A stretch of 64,000 nucleotides of DNA from Pseudomonadota bacterium (GTDB lineage: Bacteria > Pseudomonadota > Gammaproteobacteria > Xanthomonadales > Xanthomonadaceae), in contig JAFEEL010000007.1 of assembly GCA_018241125.1 (NCBI GenBank), forward strand, positions 124,001-188,000, given 5' to 3'. Positions 25,083 through 33,169 of this stretch are shown here, piece after piece. Positions within the stretch are counted from its first letter, which is position 1; each line of letters opens with the position of its first letter. The notes beneath the pieces were generated by a model. That model saw only the letters and a program-made list of their open reading frames with translations, was not told the origin of the DNA and did no database searches. Made by a program: the position numbers and the translations under genes.

Positions 25083-25627
25083 CAAGTGCCGCCGCGGCGC
25101 AGGGTCGAGGGTTCGCGGCCGGCCGCGGCGATCGCCGGGCCGGTGGCCGAGTCGAGCTCGGCGCCGGCGTTGTCCAGCCGTTCGAGTTCGGCGGCGATGC
25201 GCGCGCGCGCGCGTTGCAGCGCTGCGGCGGCTTGATCGAGTGACTGCTGGCTGGCGGTCTGCCCGTTGTGCTGCAGCCACATCCGATGCTGGAGCAGATC
25301 GCGGAATCCCGCCTGCACGCGCTCATCGCTGTCCAGCGAAGCACGCGCGTCGGCGGAGATGTCCGCCGGTACGCGACCGACCATGCTTTGCATCGCGCCC
25401 ATCTTGTCGCGGGTGCGCCGCAGCAGGTCTTCCATCGCGTCGGCGGCGTCCATGATGCCGGTGAGCGTGCGCTGACGGCGACGCTCGCGGGAAACCGTCC
25501 ACAGCGCCGCCGTGCCGGCGCTCAGCAGTGCGATGCAGACCACGACGATGGCGATTTGGCCCAAACCCATGATCTTGGCAGTCTGCACCAGCGCATCGAC
25601 CGCCTGCAAACCACAGCGGAAAAGCAT
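25082..25627 (-). CDS. Hypothetical single-pass membrane protein with helical C-terminal region
   Basis: A 181-aa protein I do not recognise. One transmembrane helix (IAIVVVCIALLSAGTAALWTV, residues 25-45) is followed by a basic stretch (SRERRRQRTL) and a mostly helical cytoplasmic region with heptad-like patterns (LLRRTRDKMGAM, later LDQAAAALQRARARIAAELE). The positive-inside rule places the long tail in the cytoplasm. It overlaps maf by 1 bp and diverges from yceD across a 46-bp gap that must hold promoters for both directions. Confidence 0.75.
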   Translation of the reverse strand: MLFRCGLQAVDALVQTAKIMGLGQIAIVVVCIALLSAGTAALWTVSRERRRQRTLTGIMDAADAMEDLLRRTRDKMGAMQSMVGRVPADISADARASLDSDERVQAGFRDLLQHRMWLQHNGQTASQQSLDQAAAALQRARARIAAELERLDNAGAELDSATGPAIAAAGREPSTLRRGGT

Positions 25628-25635
25628 CGCATTGA

Positions 25636-25664
25636 TTGACCCGAAGGAAGCAAAGACGTATCCT
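25636..25664 (+). promoter_or_regulatory. Predicted promoter of yceD-rpmF-fabH; near-leaderless yceD
   Basis: TTGACC (25636-25641) and TATCCT (25659-25664) with an ideal 17-bp spacer. The predicted transcription start falls about 3-4 bases before the yceD ATG at 25674, and no Shine-Dalgarno is present in between, so yceD may be translated from a leaderless mRNA. Confidence 0.5.
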
Positions 25665-25673
25665 TACGCGCTT

Positions 25674-26219
25674 ATGTCCGCCGGCCTGCCCGAGACGCTG
25701 GATGCTTGGCGCGCACTGGCCGCGAAGCGTTCGTTCGACGGCGTCGTCCCGCTGCTTGCCATGCCGCGCCTGTGCGCGGCGTTGGAACGGCCAGACGGCG
25801 AGTGCCGGTATGCGTTGGCATTCGATCGCGGCGAGCTGGGCGTGGCGCACGTCGAGATCCGTGCCAGCGCGCAGTTGCCCGTATTGTGCCAGCGCAGCCT
25901 GCAGCGATTCCTGCTGCCGGTGGAGGTGGTGCAGAAGCTGGCGCTGGTGGACAGCGAGGGCGCCGAGGCCGAGTTGCCGGAAGGCTACGAGGCGCTGCTC
26001 GTCGGTGCGGACGGTATGGTTCATCCGCTGGATCTGGTCGAGGACGAGCTGATCCTCGCCCTGCCGGTGGTGCCAGTCGATCCGGCCAGCGATCCGGTCG
26101 ATATGAGCTGGCCGGTGGCGAGTGCGGAGTTGGACGAAGCCGACAGCATCGAGACGGCAAACAATCCGTTCGCCGTACTGGCGGACTTCAAGAGCGACAA
26201 GCGACGCGATCGCAGTTGA
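25674..26219 (+). CDS. yceD: 23S rRNA accumulation protein YceD (DUF177)
   Basis: A 181-aa DUF177 protein, typical length, with the family core FDRGELGVAHVEIRAS, VLCQRSLQRFLLPVEV (usually LxCQRCLxP; here the second Cys of the pair is Ser) and LDLVEDELILALPVVP. YceD acts in large-subunit rRNA processing or accumulation and is almost always upstream of rpmF, as here (30-bp gap). Only one cysteine remains in the region where a CxxC-like pair is common. ATG 25674 follows a strong promoter match at very short distance. Confidence 0.93.
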   Translation: MSAGLPETLDAWRALAAKRSFDGVVPLLAMPRLCAALERPDGECRYALAFDRGELGVAHVEIRASAQLPVLCQRSLQRFLLPVEVVQKLALVDSEGAEAELPEGYEALLVGADGMVHPLDLVEDELILALPVVPVDPASDPVDMSWPVASAELDEADSIETANNPFAVLADFKSDKRRDRS

Positions 26220-26249
26220 GCGACCGCAAGGAACCATTGGAGATCGATC

Positions 26250-26444
26250 ATGGCAGTGCAGAAGTCCCGCGTTTCCCCGTCCCGCAAGGGCATGCGTCAG
26301 GCGCACGACGCGCTCAGCACCAAGCAGTTGTCCACCGACAAGACCAGCGGCGAGACGCACATTCGCCACCACATCACCAAGGATGGCTACTACCGCGGCC
26401 GTCAGGTGATCGAGCCGAAGAACGCCGTGGAAGTCGACGACTGA
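26250..26444 (+). CDS. rpmF: 50S ribosomal protein L32
   Basis: A 64-aa basic protein of normal length, with [20 protein letters not shown] and [15 protein letters not shown]. It lacks the CxxC zinc-binding pairs, so it is the zinc-independent form usual in gammaproteobacteria. It is co-transcribed with yceD upstream and fabH downstream, linking ribosome and lipid synthesis as in E. coli. The ATG is preceded by a purine-rich site (AAGGAACCATTGGAGA region). Confidence 0.98.
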   Translation: MAVQKSRVSPSRKGMRQAHDALSTKQLSTDKTSGETHIRHHITKDGYYRGRQVIEPKNAVEVDD

Positions 26445-26505
26445 ATCGGTTGCGTCCGGCGCACGCCGTGCGCCGGGTTCGGCGACGACTGGCCAGGAGA
26501 ACGTG

Positions 26506-27495
26506 GTGACGCAATCCGCGCAGCGCGTGTACGCGCGCATCGCCGGCACCGGCAGCTTTCTGCCCGAGAAGGTGCTGAGCAACGACGAGCTGGCCAAGAC
26601 GGTTGAAACCAGCGACGAGTGGATCCGCGAACGTACCGGCATCCGCCAGCGCCACGTCGCTGCCGATGGGCAGACCACCAGCGATCTGGCGTTCGAGGCC
26701 GGCAAGCGCGCACTGGAAGCAGCCGGTGTGGCGGCTTCCGAGGTGCAGTTGCTGATCGTCGGCACCACCACCCCGGACATCATCTTTCCGTCCACCGCGT
26801 GCCTGGTGCAGCACAAGCTCGGCGCCAACGGCTGCATGGCGTTCGACGTCAACGCGGCGTGCTCGGGTTTCATGTACGCGCTGTCGGTGGCCGACCAGTT
26901 CATCCGCAGCGGCACGGTCAAGACCGCGCTGGTGATCGGCGCCGAGACGCTCACGCGCATGCTCGATTGGTCCGATCGCGGCACCTGCGTGCTGTTCGGC
27001 GACGGCGCCGGCGCGGTGGTGCTCAAGGCCGATCGTGATACCGGCATCGTCTCCACGCACATGCACGCCGACGGCGGTTACAAGCACTTGCTGTGGAATC
27101 CGGTCGGCGTGTCGGTCGGCTTCAAGCCGGAAGAAAAAAACGCCGGCGTGCGCGTGCTGATGACCGGCAACGAAGTGTTCAAGGTCGCGGTCAAGACCCT
27201 CGACGCGGTGGTCGAGGAGGCCCTCGCCGCCAACGGCCTGGAGCGCAGCGCGATCGATTGGCTGATCCCGCATCAGGCCAACCTGCGCATCATCCAGGCC
27301 ACGGCCAAGCGTCTGAACATGCCGATGGAGCGGGTGATCGTCACCGTCGATCGCCACGGCAACACGTCGTCGGGTTCGGTGCCATTGGCGCTGGACGAAG
27401 CGGTACGCTCGGGCAAGGTGCAGCGCGGGCAACTGTTGCTGCTGGAGGCCTTCGGCGGCGGCTTCACCTGGGGTTCGGCGCTGCTGCGCTATTGA
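26506..27495 (+). CDS. fabH: 3-oxoacyl-[acyl-carrier-protein] synthase III
   Basis: A 329-aa KAS III that condenses acetyl-CoA with malonyl-ACP to start fatty acid synthesis. The catalytic triad is visible: Cys119 in [11 protein letters not shown], His in IPHQANLRI and Asn in [10 protein letters not shown]; the C-terminus ends [21 protein letters not shown] 26506 is chosen because AGGAGA lies 5 bases upstream; GTG 26503 is also in frame but only 2 bases from it. plsX, often between rpmF and fabH, is absent here. The tRNA-Arg gene follows 111 bp downstream. Confidence 0.97.
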   Translation: MTQSAQRVYARIAGTGSFLPEKVLSNDELAKTVETSDEWIRERTGIRQRHVAADGQTTSDLAFEAGKRALEAAGVAASEVQLLIVGTTTPDIIFPSTACLVQHKLGANGCMAFDVNAACSGFMYALSVADQFIRSGTVKTALVIGAETLTRMLDWSDRGTCVLFGDGAGAVVLKADRDTGIVSTHMHADGGYKHLLWNPVGVSVGFKPEEKNAGVRVLMTGNEVFKVAVKTLDAVVEEALAANGLERSAIDWLIPHQANLRIIQATAKRLNMPMERVIVTVDRHGNTSSGSVPLALDEAVRSGKVQRGQLLLLEAFGGGFTWGSALLRY

Positions 27496-27564
27496 TGGCG
27501 CACGCGGCACCGGCGTTTGGGGTGCGCGTGCAGGCGTTGAGGCCCGCCTGTCGAGAAATGTGAG

Positions 27565-27594
27565 TTGACGGAATCGGTCGCTTGCCCGCAAAAT
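27565..27594 (+). promoter_or_regulatory. Candidate tRNA-Arg promoter
   Basis: TTGACG (27565-27570) and CAAAAT (27589-27594), 18-bp spacing, end about 12 bases before the tRNA 5' end. Pattern match only. Confidence 0.4.
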
Positions 27595-27606
27595 AGGAAG
27601 TTCAGC

Positions 27607-27683
27607 GCGCCCGTAGCTCAGCTGGATAGAGCACCAGGCTACGAACTTGGTGGTCGGGAGTTCGAATCTCTCCGGGCGCGCCA
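27607..27683 (+). tRNA. tRNA-Arg (anticodon ACG)
   Basis: A 77-nt cloverleaf: acceptor GCGCCCG pairs with CGGGCGC, discriminator G and an encoded CCA end; D-arm GCTC...GAGC; anticodon loop CTACGAA giving ACG; T-arm with GTTCGAATC. The A at position 34 is expected to be deaminated to inosine by TadA so that CGU, CGC and CGA are read. A terminator follows. Confidence 0.97.
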
Positions 27684-27696
27684 CTAAAAGTCATGA

Positions 27697-27733
27697 AGGG
27701 CCAGTGGGTTGCACTCACTGGCCCTTTGCTTTT
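27697..27733 (+). terminator. Rho-independent terminator after tRNA-Arg
   Basis: A 10-bp perfect stem (AGGGCCAGTG/CACTGGCCCT) with a 9-nt loop, followed by TTGCTTTTG. It ends the tRNA transcript and lies just beyond the recD stop on the opposite strand, so it may also help stop recCBD transcription. Confidence 0.85.
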
Positions 27734-27746
27734 GTCGATCTGCCGC

Positions 27747-29612
27747 TTACGCGTCGGTTCTTTTCCCAACCCGCTCCACCAGCCTCCCGGCGCGTTGCAG
27801 TGGCGTGCGCAGGCAGGTATCCAGCGGGCCATCGTCGGCCCACAGTTCCACGGCGCGCTTGGCGCGCGACAATGCGGTGTAGAGCAGTTGCCGGGTCAGC
27901 AGCGGATGCACGGAATTCTCCGGCAGCAGCGCGGCGACGCGATCGTACTCGGAGCCCTGGCTTTTGTGGATGGTCAGGGCGAATGCGGGCTCGTGCGCGG
28001 GCAGGGTATCGGGATCGAAGGCGCGGGGCATCGAGCCACTGGTGCCATCGATGGTCGCGGGGTCGAACACGACGCGCAAACGCTCGATGCCATCGGTGCT
28101 GCGCAGACGCAGGCACAGGCCGACATCGCCGTTGAACAGGCCGCTGGCCGGGTCGTTGCGACGCACGATCACCGCACGGCCGGGATACCAGGGCGACTGC
28201 TGTGCGTCGTTCGCGCTGTCGTCGCGCACCTGCTGCTCGATGCTGGCGTTGGCAGTGATCGCGCCGAACGGGCCGTCGCGCAGCGCGCACAGCAGTTGCA
28301 TGGCCTTCAACGCGTCCAACGCGTTGCGCACTGATTGGGATGCAAGACCGTCGTGCAGTGCGAATGCGCCGGTGGCCTGCAGCGTCTTTCGCAACTGCGT
28401 GCCCCAAGCCCGCAGCCGCGCCGCCATCGCGTTGGCATTCGACAGTGGATATCGCGCTGCGCTGCTTCCGGCCTGTGACCACGCCGTATCGAAGTCGCGG
28501 CGACTTCCCGCTTGCACCGCTGCGTTGATCGCCGCCAGCTCGCGCTGGGCGCGGAAGCTGTGATGCAGTCGCACCAGCGCGTCGGTGCCATCCAGCGCGG
28601 TCACCACGTCGGCCAGCACGCTGCCGGTATCGACCGACGCCAGTTGGTCGGCATCGCCCACCAGCACCAGTGCGCAGTCGTCGGGCAGGGCGTCGAGCAA
28701 CGCGCGCAGCAGCGCCAGATCGAGCATCGAGGCTTCGTCCACCACCACGATGTCGGCCGGCAGGCGATTGCCGGAATGACGCGCGAAACCGTGGGTAGCG
28801 CTTGGCTCCAGCAGCCGGTGCACGGTGTCGGCGGAACTCGTCTGCGCGGTTTCCAGCAGCGGCAGCCACTGCGGCAGCAAGTGCTTGCGCAATGCCTCGC
28901 CGCCGTGACGCAACGACTCGCTCAGGCGCTGCGCCGCCTTGCCGGTGGGCGCGGCCAGACGGATCGTCGGCGCGTGCCCGTGCCGCGATGCGTGCAGGCG
29001 GGTCATTGCCAGCAGCATGCGCAGCACGGTGGTGGTCTTGCCGGTGCCCGGGCCGCCGGTGAGCACGAACAGGCGTCGCCCGGGTGCGCGCCGCACCGCT
29101 TCGCGTTGTGCGGAGTCCTCGGCGCTTGCCGGGTGCGCGAACAACTGCGCCACCTCGGCATCGCCGAGCAGCGAGTAGCCGGTGGTGCCGGCAGCCAAAC
29201 GCGCACGCAGGTGGCGGGCCACCGCGATTTCGTGCAGCAGGTTGCGACGCAGGTAAAACGCATCGCCATCGAGCGCGAACGGCGTTGCGCCGATGACCTC
29301 GTGGCCGCTGCCATCGGTGGTAACGCGCGCGACCCACCCGCACGCCGAATCGTCCGCCAGCCGGGATAGTTCCATTCGCAGCGCCGGCGCGCCCGCGATG
29401 CCCAGTCTGGTCGCGGAGTTCTCGTCCAGCATCAACGCCGCATCGCCACGCCCGTCGGCGAAACTGGCCCAGGCCGCCGCCGTGGCGATGGAATCCGGGC
29501 CGCCGTGCGCCAGCACCCAACGCGCCAGCGTGCGGTCGAGGTCGCGCCAGGCTTCGCCTTCCTGCTTGACGCGGTGCGGTCGGCAATCCAGTGCTGGAAC
29601 CGTGGTGGTCAT
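27747..29612 (-). CDS. recD: Exodeoxyribonuclease V subunit alpha (RecD)
   Basis: A 621-aa SF1B helicase, 5'-3' motor of RecBCD. Walker A is LTGGPGTGKTTTVLRM (about 170-185); later motifs include VVDEASMLDLALL (DEAS), VLVGDADQLASVD and, near the C-terminus, TIHKSQGSEYDRV. The start ATG overlaps the recB stop by 4 bp (ATGA); an in-frame upstream extension lies inside recB and is rejected. RecD drives the fast translocating mode and regulates recognition of the recombination hotspot. Confidence 0.95.
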   Translation of the reverse strand: MTTTVPALDCRPHRVKQEGEAWRDLDRTLARWVLAHGGPDSIATAAAWASFADGRGDAALMLDENSATRLGIAGAPALRMELSRLADDSACGWVARVTTDGSGHEVIGATPFALDGDAFYLRRNLLHEIAVARHLRARLAAGTTGYSLLGDAEVAQLFAHPASAEDSAQREAVRRAPGRRLFVLTGGPGTGKTTTVLRMLLAMTRLHASRHGHAPTIRLAAPTGKAAQRLSESLRHGGEALRKHLLPQWLPLLETAQTSSADTVHRLLEPSATHGFARHSGNRLPADIVVVDEASMLDLALLRALLDALPDDCALVLVGDADQLASVDTGSVLADVVTALDGTDALVRLHHSFRAQRELAAINAAVQAGSRRDFDTAWSQAGSSAARYPLSNANAMAARLRAWGTQLRKTLQATGAFALHDGLASQSVRNALDALKAMQLLCALRDGPFGAITANASIEQQVRDDSANDAQQSPWYPGRAVIVRRNDPASGLFNGDVGLCLRLRSTDGIERLRVVFDPATIDGTSGSMPRAFDPDTLPAHEPAFALTIHKSQGSEYDRVAALLPENSVHPLLTRQLLYTALSRAKRAVELWADDGPLDTCLRTPLQRAGRLVERVGKRTDA

Positions 29613-32600
29613 GCGGCGTGCCTCGTTGCCGACAGCGCGGATTGCAGCGCATCGAGCAAGCCGTCGTCGAAGCGGTGTCGCCACACGCCGCAGGCGGTGC
29701 CATCGGGCAAGGACAGCCCGACCGCGCGCAAGAACAGGTACCAGCAGTCCCCGAGGTGCGCGTCGCGCCGATACGCCGGCCCCAGCCGCGCGCGCAGGTA
29801 GCGCTCCAGCGCCAGCGTATACAGCAGCGCCTGCAAGCGATAGCGCTTGGAATCCATCTTCGCCTCCAGAGCAGGCGGTGCGTAGTCCTCGAGGCATTGC
29901 GCGGTCTTGTCGCCGATACGCGAGCCTTTCCAGTCGAGCACGTGGAAGCGCCCGCCGTGCGCAAACACCAGGTCGATCTTGCCGGTCATCATTCCGCGCA
30001 GAACGTGCTGGCCAGTCGGGATCATGTCCGGGTAGCCGGCCTGCCGGCAGGCTTTGCGCAAGGCATCCAGCGAGACGCCGTCGAGTGTGAAGTTGAAGTC
30101 CATTTCGTTGCGTAGCTGGCTCGCAGCAAGCTGCGCCAGGCGCAGGCCGTTGCCGTCCAGATCGGCATCGAGCACCGCTTGCAGGCGTTGCGCCACGCAC
30201 CGGGTGAGGATGTCCTTGTCCAGTTTTGCCGGACGGGCGCCGTGTTCTTCGATCTGGGCGCGCACCAGTTCGAGTTGATCGGTCAATGGCACGCCAATGC
30301 GGCGATGCTCGAGGATGCCGTGCAGCGAGGTGCCGAACGCCGGCCCGGCCACGGCTTGCAGATCGGTGAGGACGGAATGGGATGTGCGCGAACCGGTTTG
30401 ATTCGCCGTTGATTCAGCGACGATCGCTGGCTCGTCGGTGTCGTCGTCGTCCTTGCCCTTGGCATCGACCGCGCCCCGTACTGGCGGGTGCACCAGCGTG
30501 CTGAAGCTGTGGCGTGTCGGCAACGCGTCCTTGCGCTCGGCGGGCAGCGTTCTGGCGGCGAGCGATTCGTCGTTCGGACGCGGAGCGGACAGGCGGACGT
30601 CGTTCGTCGGCCATGCAGCGACTTCCTCGATGTCGCTGCCCGCGTCGGCTTTCATCAGCGCGCGGATTTTCGCCGCGACCGCCACCAGCGGCGCGCTTCT
30701 GGAATCGACGGACTTCGTGCCCTTGTCCTCGGCTGGCGGCAGCCACAGATGGCAGGCGTAACGGGCGCGGGTGAGGGCGACGTAGAGCACGCGAAAGCGC
30801 TCGTCTTGTTCGTTCCGGGCGACTTGCGTCTTGGTGTGTTCGTTGAGCACGACGTGGCGCACGCCTAGTTCGTCGGCGAACAAGCTCGGGCTGCCGTCGC
30901 CCGGTTTGGCGCCGTGCTTCCACATCAATGGCAGGAACACGAACCCGAATTCCAGCCCCTTGCTCATGTGCAGGGTCATCACCTGCGCGCAGATCGCGTC
31001 CGATTCCAGACGCAATGCGCTGGACTGGGCTGCGTCCTCGTTGCCGCGATCCGACCGCAGCTGCTCGCGCAACCACGCCAGCAGTTCTTCGTTGCCATCG
31101 AGTTGCTCGGATTTGCTCTGCAACAACTCGCCCAGATGGCGCAGGTCGGTGAGCGTGCGTTCGCCCTCGTGCGTGGCCAACTGCTCTTGCGCGATGGTCT
31201 CCAGCACGCTGGCCGTCAGCCCCAGCACGCCACGCGCACGCCACTGCGCTCGCCAGTGGCGAAAACGCAGGAGCTGCGCCTGCCATTCCGGAGAATCGGT
31301 GTCGATGGCGCGCAGGCGCTGGTAGTCCCAGCCCAGCAGGCGCGTGCCGAGGGCCGCACGGATGGCGCGCGCGTCGTCGCAGCGCTCGGCCGCGGCCAGC
31401 ACCAACAGCAGATCGCTTGCCGTGCCGCCGGCGAACACACTGGCGCGGCCTCGATTCACGCACGGCACGCCGCGTTCTTGCAGCAAACCGACCATGCGTG
31501 CGACTTGCAGGTTGTTGGGGACCAGCACCGCCACGTCTTCGGCCCGCACCGCGCGCCCGTCGAGCAGGTGCCCGGACGCCGGATCGAGCAGCGCGGCGAT
31601 GGCGTTCGCACAGGATTTCATCGCGGTGAAGTCGTCGTCGTCGTCGCTGCCGACATACAACGTCAACGCTTTACCGGACCAAGCCGAGTCCTTGCTCACG
31701 TTGCGCGCCGATTGGGCATCGACGTATGCGATGGTGGTGGAATCCGCGATGCCCAGGCGAGGGCCCATCCATGCGTAGAGCGTGTTGATCGCGCGCACGA
31801 ATGCGCTGGAGGATCGGAAGTTGACCAGCAAACTCAAGCGATCGTTTTCCGGCACCACCTGCTTGGCACGCTCATAGGTGCCGATGTCGCCGCCGCGGAA
31901 GCTGTAGATCGCCTGCTTGGGGTCGCCGATCAGCGCCAGTCGCCCGCGCGGCGTGTCGGCCGCGTCGGAATAGATCGCATCGAGGATCGCGTACTGGGTC
32001 GGATCGGTATCTTGAAACTCGTCGATCAACGCCACCGGCCACGCGTGGCACAAGGCATCGGCGAGCTGGCGCGTGCCATCGGCATCGGGTTGCAGCGCGT
32101 CGCGTACACGCGTGAGCACGTCATCGAATCCCAGTTGCCCGGCGGCTTGCAGGCGGCGCTCACGCTGGCCGAGCGCCCATGTCTGGATCGCGGCGTAGCT
32201 GCGCTTGCGCAAGTTTTCGACGTGCTCGGCGATGCGTCCAAGTTCTGCAACGGCCACATCGTAATCTGGTGTGGCCTGCGTCACCGCTGTTTTGCTTTGC
32301 GCCTTCTCGGGAATGTCGAGCAGCTTGTCGGCGGATGGGGCGCAGCGCCACCCGTTGGACTGGGCTGCTTCAACCATCCTCAGAAGATAACGCGGAAGGA
32401 CGGTTTTTTTGTGCCATACCACCTTGTCAACAAGCTTGGTAATCCGGCGTGCAAAGCCCTTGGGCCATGCGGGATCCATCCGTGTGGGCTTGGGTATTGC
32501 GACCCCGGGCATCAGCAATTTCGCCAACACCTTCTCACGCTTCTTGCCGCCAAGAATTTCCCGCGCGAACACCGCCAGTTCGCGCACGGCGGTGCTGGCT

Positions 32601-33169
32601 TCGTCAAATAGTTCGCCGGGCAGGCCCTCCACGTGCAGCACACGCCACAGGTCGTTGCCCAGTTCGGTCAGCAGCGACTGGGTGTCGATCATCTTCGGGG
32701 CGGCAAAGTCGGCAGCGGCGGCGAACGGATGCTCGCCGAGGATGCGCAGGCACAGGCTGTGCAGCGTGCAGATGGGCGCGAAGTCCAGCTCGGCCAGCGC
32801 CAGCGCCAGTCGCGTCGCATCGGCAGCACGCAATGCGCCGTCGCCGCGCCAGCGATCCTGCAGCCACGCATGCACGCCATCTTTCTCGTCGAACGCTGGA
32901 TTGGCGAGGCTTGCCAGCGCGTGCGCGCCTTCGATGCGCTCGCGCAGGCGCTGCTTGAGTTCGGCGGCGGCGGCGTTGGTGAACGTGGCCACCACGATGC
33001 GCCGCGGGGTGACGCCCTCGGCCAGCAACAAGCGCAAATACAGGGCGGCGATGGTCCAGGTCTTGCCGGTGCCGGCGCTGGCTTCGATCAGGCTGCGCCC
33101 GCCCTTGCCCAGCGGCAGCGTGCGCCAGTCGGGTCGCAGCGTCGGCTGTGCAGCGGTCGAATCAGACAT
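29609..33169 (-). CDS. recB: Exodeoxyribonuclease V subunit beta (RecB)
   Basis: A 1186-aa protein: N-terminal UvrD-type 3'-5' helicase (Walker A EASAGTGKTWTIAALYLRLL, motif II-like ALIDEFQDTDPTQYAI, motif III GDPKQAIYSFRGGD) and C-terminal RecB nuclease (HVLDWKGSRIGD followed by RYRLQALLYTLALERYL). The nuclease Asp and Lys (DWK) are intact, so the enzyme should degrade DNA. ATG 33169 is preferred to ATG 33184 because GGAG precedes it; it overlaps recC by 8 bp. The ptrA protease gene found between recC and recB in E. coli is absent. Confidence 0.95.
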   Translation of the reverse strand: MSDSTAAQPTLRPDWRTLPLGKGGRSLIEASAGTGKTWTIAALYLRLLLAEGVTPRRIVVATFTNAAAAELKQRLRERIEGAHALASLANPAFDEKDGVHAWLQDRWRGDGALRAADATRLALALAELDFAPICTLHSLCLRILGEHPFAAAADFAAPKMIDTQSLLTELGNDLWRVLHVEGLPGELFDEASTAVRELAVFAREILGGKKREKVLAKLLMPGVAIPKPTRMDPAWPKGFARRITKLVDKVVWHKKTVLPRYLLRMVEAAQSNGWRCAPSADKLLDIPEKAQSKTAVTQATPDYDVAVAELGRIAEHVENLRKRSYAAIQTWALGQRERRLQAAGQLGFDDVLTRVRDALQPDADGTRQLADALCHAWPVALIDEFQDTDPTQYAILDAIYSDAADTPRGRLALIGDPKQAIYSFRGGDIGTYERAKQVVPENDRLSLLVNFRSSSAFVRAINTLYAWMGPRLGIADSTTIAYVDAQSARNVSKDSAWSGKALTLYVGSDDDDDFTAMKSCANAIAALLDPASGHLLDGRAVRAEDVAVLVPNNLQVARMVGLLQERGVPCVNRGRASVFAGGTASDLLLVLAAAERCDDARAIRAALGTRLLGWDYQRLRAIDTDSPEWQAQLLRFRHWRAQWRARGVLGLTASVLETIAQEQLATHEGERTLTDLRHLGELLQSKSEQLDGNEELLAWLREQLRSDRGNEDAAQSSALRLESDAICAQVMTLHMSKGLEFGFVFLPLMWKHGAKPGDGSPSLFADELGVRHVVLNEHTKTQVARNEQDERFRVLYVALTRARYACHLWLPPAEDKGTKSVDSRSAPLVAVAAKIRALMKADAGSDIEEVAAWPTNDVRLSAPRPNDESLAARTLPAERKDALPTRHSFSTLVHPPVRGAVDAKGKDDDDTDEPAIVAESTANQTGSRTSHSVLTDLQAVAGPAFGTSLHGILEHRRIGVPLTDQLELVRAQIEEHGARPAKLDKDILTRCVAQRLQAVLDADLDGNGLRLAQLAASQLRNEMDFNFTLDGVSLDALRKACRQAGYPDMIPTGQHVLRGMMTGKIDLVFAHGGRFHVLDWKGSRIGDKTAQCLEDYAPPALEAKMDSKRYRLQALLYTLALERYLRARLGPAYRRDAHLGDCWYLFLRAVGLSLPDGTACGVWRHRFDDGLLDALQSALSATRHAA

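Noticed and set aside
29613-30200. N-terminal extension of recD into recB
   Set aside because: It is an out-of-frame shadow of RecB; the ATGA overlap at 29609-29612 gives the expected RecD start.
30914-32611. Rightward open frame (565 codons) opposite recB
   Set aside because: Antisense to intact RecB helicase motifs and itself without any motif.
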